From: Bog-473 sp963717455
GTDB taxonomy: Bacteria; Actinomycetota; Acidimicrobiia; Acidimicrobiales; RAAP-2
Direction: 5' to 3'
Length of the DNA: 64,000 bases
Assembly (NCBI GenBank): GCA_963717455.1
Contig: OY970336.1
Span: 2,542,001 to 2,606,000, forward strand
Shown here: positions 44,116 to 51,409 of the stretch, piece by piece
Numbering within the stretch: the first letter of the stretch is position 1
Layout of the letters: each line of letters begins with the position of its first letter
Program-made: the position numbers and the translations under genes
The notes under the pieces: model-generated
The model's input: only the letters and a program-made list of their open reading frames with translations
What the model was told of the DNA's origin: nothing
Database searches by the model: none

Positions 44116-44140
44116 CCCGCCATTCACCGTCCGAGCGGTT

Positions 44141-44164
44141 GATCTCTGAACTAATTCAGATATC
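44141..44164 (+). promoter_or_regulatory. Operator of the toxin-antitoxin operon
   Basis: TCTGAA-CTAA-TTCAGA, extended by GAT and ATC arms, is a 24-base palindrome ending 10 bases before the antitoxin start. Such sites are typical for autorepression by the antitoxin or complex. Confidence 0.6.
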
Positions 44165-44174
44165 ATGAGAAGCC

Positions 44175-44636
44175 ATGAAGACGCTCCCGGTGCCCTACAG
44201 CAACTTCCTTCGGGGACCCAACGACGTCCTGCCCGCGCTCGAGGAGGGAGACGTGGTCCTCGAGCGCCGAGACGACGAGAATCTCGTGCTGACAACGCTC
44301 CGCCGGTTCTCGGCCCGGGAGGCGGGGACCGCGCTGGCCACCCACCTGGTGGCCGACATCGCCCGTGACAACCCCGGGATCTTGGAGGGCTACCTCGAGC
44401 GTGAGCTCGCGTGGCTGCACTGGCTGCCCGACGATGATCGGGCGTTGGCGGTCAAGGAGATCTTCCAAGAGATGCTCGCTGGTGCCGAGACCGGCCTGTT
44501 CGCCCCCTTCTCCCAGACCCTGGTCGAGTGGCGCGACACGGCGATGATCTGGAGCGACCCCGAGCTGGCCCGCCGGCTGTCCTCGGCCCACTCCGGCGAC
44601 GGCCCGGAGATCAAGCAGCCCTCTCGCGCCAAGTAG
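44175..44636 (+). CDS. Putative antitoxin (Phd/YefM-like N-terminus)
   Basis: A 153-aa protein whose first 45 residues (PVPYSNFLRGPNDVLPALEE, then GDVVLERRDDENLVLT) resemble the DNA-binding start of Phd/YefM-type antitoxins. The helical remainder could be the toxin-binding region. It is followed 12 bases later by a small RelE-like gene and preceded by a palindrome. This gene order, palindrome and position at the island edge support an antitoxin. Confidence 0.6.
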   Translation: MKTLPVPYSNFLRGPNDVLPALEEGDVVLERRDDENLVLTTLRRFSAREAGTALATHLVADIARDNPGILEGYLERELAWLHWLPDDDRALAVKEIFQEMLAGAETGLFAPFSQTLVEWRDTAMIWSDPELARRLSSAHSGDGPEIKQPSRAK

Positions 44637-44648
44637 CGAACCTCAAAA

Positions 44649-45011
44649 GTGCCGACCAAGCGCGGCGACGAGATCGCGCGCCCGAGGCCCTGGACCGTTC
44701 GGGCAGTCGACCTGGCGGCAGGAAAAGGCTGGGATCACCTGGTCGACCAGTTCCCCGACGCGGCCGACCACGCGTGGGTCGCCATCACGAGCGATCCCTA
44801 CCGACGAGAGGAACGGCAGCATCCCCTCAGAGGCAGCTTGGCGTGGGCGACCGTCGGCGGCAAGCGGTTCGAGCAGTGGGAGTTCGAGGTGACCAGCGGA
44901 GCAAGGCTCCGCTATGCGGTCGACCCGACGACGCGCACCTTGTGGATCACCCATGCCGGGGTCGGACATCCAAAGGACACTGACAAGCCCCGGAGGAAGA
45001 AGCGAGGGTAG
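44649..45011 (+). CDS. Putative RelE/ParE-like toxin
   Basis: A 120-aa basic protein (GTG 44649). It begins PRPWTVRAVDLAAGKGWDHL and ends with the strand pair GARLRYAVDPTTRTLWITHA, then GVGHPKDTDKPRRKKRG. The final hairpin with the GHPK-DT end is typical of RelE/ParE-fold toxins that cleave mRNA at ribosomes or poison gyrase. The N-terminal half is divergent, so the call rests on the C-terminal pattern and pairing. Confidence 0.6.
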   Translation: MPTKRGDEIARPRPWTVRAVDLAAGKGWDHLVDQFPDAADHAWVAITSDPYRREERQHPLRGSLAWATVGGKRFEQWEFEVTSGARLRYAVDPTTRTLWITHAGVGHPKDTDKPRRKKRG

Positions 45012-45152
45012 ATCTCGAACTTGAGCTCACCCACTTCAGCTTCGATGGATGTCAGCGGCGCAATCGCCGAAACGCTGCGCATGTGAGCGCCCAAGGACCC
45101 CCAGAGGATCTGTGGGCTTGACCGGGTTCGACGGACAGGTTGGTTGTGTTGA
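45012..45152. other. Intergenic region
   Basis: This short gap between convergent units shows no terminator or gene. Confidence 0.3.
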
Positions 45153-45281
45153 TCATGCCGCCTGACGGTCGGCGTTGTGGTGGATGAGTGCTTCGTATTT
45201 GGCAGCGGCTACGCCCGCCAAGCTCGCTGCAGCGGCGGCCCCGCCTATGAGCAGGGGGCGCCGATCGAATTTTGAGACCAC
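45153..45281 (-). CDS. Short Tat-signal-like peptide, 42 aa
   Basis: GTG 45281 is preceded by GGAGGA. The peptide VSKFDRRPLLIGGAAAAASL has a twin-arginine-like motif and hydrophobic core, then AAKYEALIHHNADRQAA and a stop. It may be the truncated N-terminus of an exported protein or a small membrane peptide. Nothing downstream continues it. Confidence 0.35.
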   Translation of the reverse strand: MVSKFDRRPLLIGGAAAAASLAGVAAAKYEALIHHNADRQAA

Positions 45282-45548
45282 GGATCCTCCATTTCGCCGA
45301 AGCGAGCTAAACCGCCCCGAGGTTTCTCGTGGGTTAGTGCCACACCCCCCTTGGGGGAGCGGTGCGGATTTCATTGCTGCCAAGTGGGAGACATCTGGCT
45401 TGCCGGGCATCGGGCGCCGAGCCGCAGGGCGCGCGAGTGCCACGGTGTGATCACCGACACAAGACCCAGACAGGTTGTCCTTAGAGCTCACAAGACCAAC
45501 TCGTGCTCCAGTCCCCAAGGAGTGCGCGTAGCGTTGGGCGTAGCCAGG

Positions 45549-46184
45549 TCATGTTGGACTCGCAGCGTCGTCTGGGTTGCCGTAGAGGACGCGCCCCCAG
45601 ATCGCTGCGAGTGTCCGCACGAGCTGCTCTGGATCGACCGAGGGACTGGCGAAGCTCACGTATTCATAGCGCTCGTTCATCCAGATGAGCGCTTCGGCGG
45701 TGCGGCGAGCGTCGAGGCCGCCAGCATGGCCACGCTCCTGTTCGCGCCGGATACGGTGCTCGGCGGCGTCCACGAACTGGGTCACCGCGCCGTGGTACGC
45801 CTCTTTGAGCCGCTCATCGCTCGTAGCCAAGTCAGCGACGGAGCGAAGGAGAGGTGCGTGGCGCGCGTACGCGGCGAGACCTACCCGCAACGTTCCTTCA
45901 ATGTCGGTCGAGTCTTCGTCGAGCCAAGCGCTGACGCCTGCTCGCAAGTCTTCGACTGCACTGGCGAGGAGGGCCAAGAGCACGGACTCTCGATCATCGA
46001 AGTAGCGGTAGAACGCCGTGCGCCCAGCTCCGGTATCGGCCATGAGCTCGTCGACTCCGATCGTCGCGAACGAGCGCTGTGCAAGGAGTGCCTCGGCCGT
46101 CCTCAAGATCGCGGCCCGGACCTCGGCCCGACCAGCGCTCGCCTGAGCCCTGCGCCGCATGCCTTGGACTGTCATGACCTGCAT
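45549..46184 (-). CDS. TetR family transcriptional regulator
   Basis: Up to 211 aa. Helix-turn-helix: RAAILRTAEALLAQRSFATI and DELMADTGAGRTAFYRYFDD. The C-terminal half is a helical ligand domain. The longest ATG (46184) lies inside the left arm of the palindrome; ATGs at 46175 and 46160 are alternatives. It is divergent from the dehydrogenase at 46249, with a perfect inverted repeat between them. It therefore probably represses the dehydrogenase-sulfatase operon and itself. Confidence 0.88.
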   Translation of the reverse strand: MQVMTVQGMRRRAQASAGRAEVRAAILRTAEALLAQRSFATIGVDELMADTGAGRTAFYRYFDDRESVLLALLASAVEDLRAGVSAWLDEDSTDIEGTLRVGLAAYARHAPLLRSVADLATSDERLKEAYHGAVTQFVDAAEHRIRREQERGHAGGLDARRTAEALIWMNERYEYVSFASPSVDPEQLVRTLAAIWGRVLYGNPDDAASPT

Positions 46185-46216
46185 ATTGACAGGGTGACAG
46201 AGTGTCTGTCAATATG
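46182..46216. promoter_or_regulatory. TetR operator, perfect 11-bp inverted repeat
   Basis: CATATTGACAG (46182-46192) and CTGTCAATATG (46206-46216) are exact complements with a 13-base spacer. The site covers the TetR start and lies 32 bases before the dehydrogenase start, so it would control both directions. Confidence 0.78.
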
Positions 46217-46248
46217 TCACAAATGCGCACAATCCAGCAGGACCAGTC

Positions 46249-47502
46249 ATGAAGCGGGTGGTCGTCGTCGGCGCGGCCGGCGACATGTTGTCAGTCACCG
46301 TCGAGTCCCTCCGCCGTTTCGATGACTTCGATCTCATCTGCGTCGACCGTGACGAGGAGCACCTCAGCGCGCTCGCTTCGCGCGTGGAGCGCTACGGGAA
46401 GATCACGGTGGCTACGGTGGATTTGTTCGATGTCAACGAGCTGAGCACGCTTATTGCCAAGGCCGATCTCGTCATCAATGGCGCCGGACCGTTCTACGAA
46501 ACCGCGGCTCCGGTCATGGGTGCCTGTGTGGCCGCCGGCGTCGACTACCTCGACATCGGAGACGACATCGAAGCGGTTCGAGAAGCGATCGAGCTCGATC
46601 CGGCCGCCCGGGCCGCCGGAGTCAACCTGCTGATCGGCTGCGGTGCATCGCCTGGCATCACCAACGTCTTGGCCCGAGAGCTCATCGACGAGGTCGACGT
46701 CGCCGAGCAGGTGCACGTCGGATGGTGTGTCGGCGACGAGGGCCCACAGGAGCTGGGTCGCGCCGTCCTTGACCACGCCGTCCATATGGTGACGGGAACA
46801 ACACCGACGTGGGAGAACGGCCTGGCTGGTCAGCACGTGACGTGGACACGGAGCCGGGAGTTCGACTTCGGAACGCCCCTCGGCATGACCCCCGCCTTCG
46901 AGTGCCCGCATCCCGAGGTGGTCACCCTCCCGTGGCACCACCCCGAGCTCCAAGAGGCGCGGTGTTACGGTGCTCTGCGTCCAGCAGCTTCCAACGCGGT
47001 GTTGCACGGCATTGGCCAGGCCGTTGACAAAGGCAAGCTGACCAAAGATCAAGCGATCAAATTCCTCGGCGAGGTGCTGGCCGACGGTAACGGCTCGCTG
47101 GCTGGCTGGCGAGCCGCCTTGGGCGGCCTCCGCGGGGCTCGCCGAAACCATGAGCTGACTCGTCGTGAAATTCTCAGGTTCCTCGGTAACGGCCTGCGCA
47201 AGCGCCACGAGCCCTTCGTTGGCGGCATCTCCTGCGAGCTCATCGGTACGAAGGAGGGCCAACGCGTCGTCGTCTCACGGTCTACGCGCACCTCTGGCGC
47301 CGGGACAGCGTTCTCGTCCATGGCCACAGTGACCGGCACCGCCGCGGCGGCGTTCGCGCACCTCGCTCTTGAGGCCCGCTTGGGCGGCGGAACGCACGCA
47401 CCGGAGGACTGGGTCGAACCGGCGGCGTTCCACAAGGCGATGCACGCCCGCGGAATCGACGCCGACTACCTCGGCCCAGTTTCCGTGCAGCCAGTCGAGT
47501 AG
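46249..47502 (+). CDS. Saccharopine dehydrogenase-like NAD(P)-binding oxidoreductase (1)
   Basis: A 417-aa protein with VVVVGAAGDML as the dinucleotide loop, VINGAGPFYETAAPVMGACV and YLDIGDD, hallmarks of the saccharopine-dehydrogenase NADP-binding family (which includes trans-acting enoyl reductases). The lysine-pathway role is unlikely given the context. It is first in a likely operon with the sulfatase 104 bases downstream and faces its TetR regulator. A second family member lies at 50090. Confidence 0.82.
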   Translation: MKRVVVVGAAGDMLSVTVESLRRFDDFDLICVDRDEEHLSALASRVERYGKITVATVDLFDVNELSTLIAKADLVINGAGPFYETAAPVMGACVAAGVDYLDIGDDIEAVREAIELDPAARAAGVNLLIGCGASPGITNVLARELIDEVDVAEQVHVGWCVGDEGPQELGRAVLDHAVHMVTGTTPTWENGLAGQHVTWTRSREFDFGTPLGMTPAFECPHPEVVTLPWHHPELQEARCYGALRPAASNAVLHGIGQAVDKGKLTKDQAIKFLGEVLADGNGSLAGWRAALGGLRGARRNHELTRREILRFLGNGLRKRHEPFVGGISCELIGTKEGQRVVVSRSTRTSGAGTAFSSMATVTGTAAAAFAHLALEARLGGGTHAPEDWVEPAAFHKAMHARGIDADYLGPVSVQPVE

Positions 47503-47606
47503 GCATCATCGGCTACAACGACTTCCTGACCCGTCCGCGCCGGACAGCAGATCGCATTCCGGGTTCCGCAATTGCCCGAAACCAAACCAAGAAATGGAGA
47601 ACGCAA

Positions 47607-49928
47607 ATGATCGGTTCGCAGAAGCGGTTGGAGAAACAGGACTCCCTTCCGTTTCCCCCGACACCAATGGCCGGCAAGGTCAGCCTCTCCATGCAGGAGT
47701 CGGTCTACGAGCGGCGGATCGAGCCGCGTCGGCTCCCCGACGACGCCCCCAACATCTTGATCGTGCTCATGGACGACGCGGGGCCGGGGCAGCCGTCGAC
47801 CTTTGGCGGTGAGATCAACACGCCGACCCTCGATCGCGTGCTTGGCGGAGGAATCGGCTACAACCGGTTCCACACCACCGCGCTGTGCTCGCCGACCCGC
47901 GCGTCGCTGCTCACGGGGCGCAACCATCACCGGGTCTGCACCGGTGTCATCGAAGAGTTCGCCAACGACTGGGACGGCTTCTCGGGGCGAATCCCGACGA
48001 GCACAGCGCTGGTGGCCGAGGTGCTGAAGGACTACGGGTATTCGACAGGGGCGTGGGGCAAGTGGCACAACACGCCGACCATGGAGGCCGGCCTGACGGG
48101 TCCCTTCGAGAACTGGCCCACGAACCGGGGCTTCGAATACTTCTACGGGTTCATGGCCGCCAAGACCTCACAGTTCGAGCCCAATCTCGTGCGCAACACG
48201 ACGTTCGTCCTGCCGACCAAGACGCCCGAGGAGGGTTACCACCTCAACGAGGACCTGGCCGACGACGCCATCGGTTGGCTGCACAAGCACAAGGCGATGG
48301 CGCCCGACCGGCCGTTCTTCATGTATTGGGCCAGCGGTGCCATCCACTCCCCCTTCCACGCCCCCAAGGAGTACATCGACAAGTACCGGGGCAAGTTCGA
48401 CGACGGCTGGGACGCCTACCGCGAGCGGGTGTTCGAGCGGGCCAAGGAGAAGGGTTGGATCCCCCCCGAGACCCAACTCACCCCGCGTCACGAGCAGATG
48501 CCGGGCTGGGACAGCATCCCCGAGAGCGAGCGGCCTTTCCAGAGCCGGCTCATGGAGGTGTGCGCCGCCTACGGTGAACACGCGGACGTCCAGGCGGGGC
48601 GCATCATCGACGAGATCGACGCCCTCGGCTACGGCGACAACACCTTGATCTTCTACATCTGGGGCGACAACGGCACCTCGGCCCAGGGCCAAGCCGGCAC
48701 GATCAGCGAGCTGGTGGCGCACAACGGCATCTTCACCACCATCGAACAACAGCTCGAGGCGCTCGAGGAGCTGGGCGGCCTCGACGTCCTCGGCGGACCC
48801 AAGGGCGACCCCGCCTACCACGCCGGCTGGGCCTGGGCGGGCAGCACGCCCTACAAGGGCACGATGATCCTGGCCGGCTACTTCGGCGGCACACGCAACC
48901 CGTTGGCGGTGCGCTGGCCGGCCCAGATCACGCCCGACGCCACGCCGCGTCCGCAGTTCCACCACTGCAACGACGTCGTCCCGACGATCTACGAGATCCT
49001 CGGTATCACGGCGCCTTGGGTGGTCAACGGCGTCGCCCAGGAATCACTCGACGGCGTGAGCTTCGCCTACACCTTCGACGACCCGGCGGCCGAGGGGCGA
49101 CTCAAGACCCAGTACTTCGAGATCCTCGGGGCCCGCGGCATTTACCACGAGGGCTGGATGGCGTCGACCTTTGGCCCACGCGTCCCGTGGGTCCGGGGAC
49201 TGCCGCCGGGCATTTTCGAGTGGACACCCGACAAGGACACCTGGGAGCTCTACAACCTCGAAGAGGACTGGAGCCAGGCCAACGACCTCGCCTCGGAGAT
49301 GCCGGACAAAGTGGAGCGGCTCAAAGAGCTCTTCTTGATCGAAGCGGCGAAGAACAATGTCCTCCCCATCGGCGGAGGGCTCTGGATCCCGCTGTTCCAT
49401 CCCGAGCTGCGCCCTTCACCGCCCTATAAGGAATGGACCTTCTTCGGCGACACCGTGCGGGTGCCCGAGTTCTCCGCCCCGGCATTGGGCACCAGACCCA
49501 ACGTCGTCACCATCGAGGCCGTCATGCCTGCCGATGCCAACGGCGTGCTCTACAAGTTGGGCGGGTTCTCCGGCGGCCTCACCTGCTTCGTCGAGGACGG
49601 CATCCTCTGTTACGAGTACAACCTCTTCGAGATCCAGCGGACGAAGATCCGGGCCCAGGAGAAGTTGCCGACGGGCAAGGTCCAGCTCGAAATCGAGACG
49701 AATCACCCCGAGCCGATGCCTCGCGGTCCGTTGAACGTGACGCTGAAGGTGGACGGCCAGGTGGTTGCCGAAGGTACGGTGCCCATCACCACGCCCATCG
49801 CCTTCACCGCGAACGAGTGCCTCGACTTCGGCATCGCGCTCGGCTCGCCGGTGTCGCTCGACTACTACGACAAGGCACCGTTCAAGTTCAACGGCACGAT
49901 CGAGCGATCGTACGTCAGGTACGCGTAG
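47607..49928 (+). CDS. Type I sulfatase (formylglycine-dependent), 773 aa
   Basis: NILIVLMDDAGPGQP gives the Asp pair of the Ca site (56-57). TTALCSPTRASLLTGRNHH holds the C-S-P-T-R motif, with Cys94 to be converted to formylglycine. AWGKWHN, WASGAIHSPFH and YIWGDNGTSAQG supply further active-site residues. The protein is much longer than a usual arylsulfatase: the last ~190 residues (from YKEWTFFGDTVRVPEF) are an added beta-rich domain. No signal peptide is visible, so it is probably cytoplasmic. It is paralogous to the gene at 57935 and would need the maturase at 56564. Confidence 0.93.
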   Translation: MIGSQKRLEKQDSLPFPPTPMAGKVSLSMQESVYERRIEPRRLPDDAPNILIVLMDDAGPGQPSTFGGEINTPTLDRVLGGGIGYNRFHTTALCSPTRASLLTGRNHHRVCTGVIEEFANDWDGFSGRIPTSTALVAEVLKDYGYSTGAWGKWHNTPTMEAGLTGPFENWPTNRGFEYFYGFMAAKTSQFEPNLVRNTTFVLPTKTPEEGYHLNEDLADDAIGWLHKHKAMAPDRPFFMYWASGAIHSPFHAPKEYIDKYRGKFDDGWDAYRERVFERAKEKGWIPPETQLTPRHEQMPGWDSIPESERPFQSRLMEVCAAYGEHADVQAGRIIDEIDALGYGDNTLIFYIWGDNGTSAQGQAGTISELVAHNGIFTTIEQQLEALEELGGLDVLGGPKGDPAYHAGWAWAGSTPYKGTMILAGYFGGTRNPLAVRWPAQITPDATPRPQFHHCNDVVPTIYEILGITAPWVVNGVAQESLDGVSFAYTFDDPAAEGRLKTQYFEILGARGIYHEGWMASTFGPRVPWVRGLPPGIFEWTPDKDTWELYNLEEDWSQANDLASEMPDKVERLKELFLIEAAKNNVLPIGGGLWIPLFHPELRPSPPYKEWTFFGDTVRVPEFSAPALGTRPNVVTIEAVMPADANGVLYKLGGFSGGLTCFVEDGILCYEYNLFEIQRTKIRAQEKLPTGKVQLEIETNHPEPMPRGPLNVTLKVDGQVVAEGTVPITTPIAFTANECLDFGIALGSPVSLDYYDKAPFKFNGTIERSYVRYA

Positions 49929-50089
49929 CAGCCACCTTCGCCGGCCGCTTGTGGCCAACATCAGCGTGCCCGAGGATCAGTAAGGGGGCTCCCAGCGGAG
50001 CGATCGGTGAGTAGCGCTGCGTCGCCGGGCTGTTGTGCCGGGACGAGGCCTCGCGCCCAGGACTCGGCTACAGCAGCGAGCTTGTCGTA
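49929..50089. other. Convergent intergenic region
   Basis: The 161-base gap between convergent genes shows no strong hairpin with a T-run. Confidence 0.3.
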
Positions 50090-51247
50090 TTACTCGTCAT
50101 CGGAGTCGGAGATGAGGACCAGTTCATTGGCGTTGCGCTCCGGGCGGCAGTGCCGGCCGACCTCGGACAGGAACGTGTCGGGGTCGATGATCTCCTCGGG
50201 GGTGAAGACGCCCGGTCGATCCAAGCGCCCGGCCGCCAGTTCGGCGAGCCCGCAAGCGAGCGGCACGCCGGTCGCACCGCCCATACCGGCCTCTGGCATC
50301 GCGACGACCGTCGCGGCCTGGCGAAGCGCACGGCCGTCGCGGACCCCGTTCGCGACAGCGAACATCGAGGGCAGGCGCACAAGCTGGGGGTCGCCGGCGA
50401 TCTCTTTGCCCGGGGACTCGATCGACGTCATCTGCGCAGCGGCGTCTTCGACGCTGAGAGCCCCTTCGTCGATCTGGCGAGCGAGTCGCCGCAGAACGTC
50501 GATGACGACCGAGGAGCCAACCATCACGTTCACGCTGGAAGCGACCGGTTGACTGCGAGGCAGCGTGACCGCTTCGGGATGCCCGACGGTCCACGCACGG
50601 CCGACGCCGATCCCCGGATAGTCCACGCTGAGCTCGTCGAGGGGTTTGACGTCGACGGGGTCGCCGTCTCGAAAGACACGGATTGTGCCCGAGCACTGAT
50701 GAAGCCAGTGGACCAGGGCCGCGCTCGTGCGGTCTTCTTGAGCGTCGGAGAGGACACGATCGCTGTAGCCGAAGCTCCACCCGGTGACGATCCGCTCGAC
50801 GTTGTCGAAGCCCTCCATCGCCTTGAGGGCCAGCAGGTTCGAGACGCCCGGGCTTGCCCCGAGCCCGACCACGGCGGTGACGCCGGCGTCTCGAGCTTCG
50901 GGCGACAACTCGAGCATGTCCAGTGTCGGTTCCCAGTCGTCGTTGATATCGAGATAGCAAGCTCCACCCCTGATCGCCGCCCGAAGAATCGGCACGCCAA
51001 AGCGGTAGAAGGGGCCGACCGTGTTCAAGACGACGTCGCACCCGGCGATCGCGGCGTCAAGCGATGCGTCATCGGTGGCGTCGACCGCGACGGCGTGAGC
51101 CTTGGGCGAAACCGACGCCGCGAACGCCTTAGCCCGCTCGCAGTCAACGTCGGCGACGACGATCTCGTCGACGAAGTCGTAGTCGGCCGCGGTGCGGACG
51201 GCGTACCGTCCCATGCCACCGCAGCCCCCGAGTGCTGCAACCTTCAT
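50090..51247 (-). CDS. Saccharopine dehydrogenase-like oxidoreductase (2)
   Basis: A 385-aa protein: VAALGGCGGMGRYAVRTAAD, VLNTVGPFYRFGVPILRAAI and CYLDINDDWE repeat the family landmarks of the 46249 product, but the C-terminal halves differ. ATG 51247 lies after GGAAGAGA; the upstream extension is not conserved. It follows the dimethylformamidase-like gene on the same strand with a 162-base gap, so it may be the distal gene of that operon. Confidence 0.82.
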   Translation of the reverse strand: MKVAALGGCGGMGRYAVRTAADYDFVDEIVVADVDCERAKAFAASVSPKAHAVAVDATDDASLDAAIAGCDVVLNTVGPFYRFGVPILRAAIRGGACYLDINDDWEPTLDMLELSPEARDAGVTAVVGLGASPGVSNLLALKAMEGFDNVERIVTGWSFGYSDRVLSDAQEDRTSAALVHWLHQCSGTIRVFRDGDPVDVKPLDELSVDYPGIGVGRAWTVGHPEAVTLPRSQPVASSVNVMVGSSVVIDVLRRLARQIDEGALSVEDAAAQMTSIESPGKEIAGDPQLVRLPSMFAVANGVRDGRALRQAATVVAMPEAGMGGATGVPLACGLAELAAGRLDRPGVFTPEEIIDPDTFLSEVGRHCRPERNANELVLISDSDDE

Positions 51248-51409
51248 AGTGTCTCTTCCTTCGTGGAGCTCATCGAGCTGGTGTGCACAAATCCGACATC
51301 CGGGGGCCGCCCGGGACCGGGCGAGGGACCCGCAGGTCCATGGCGGCGGCGGCACCGAGTGCGCACAGGGCTCGGCGGTTCGACCAGCCACCTCGCACGG
51401 GGACTTGCG

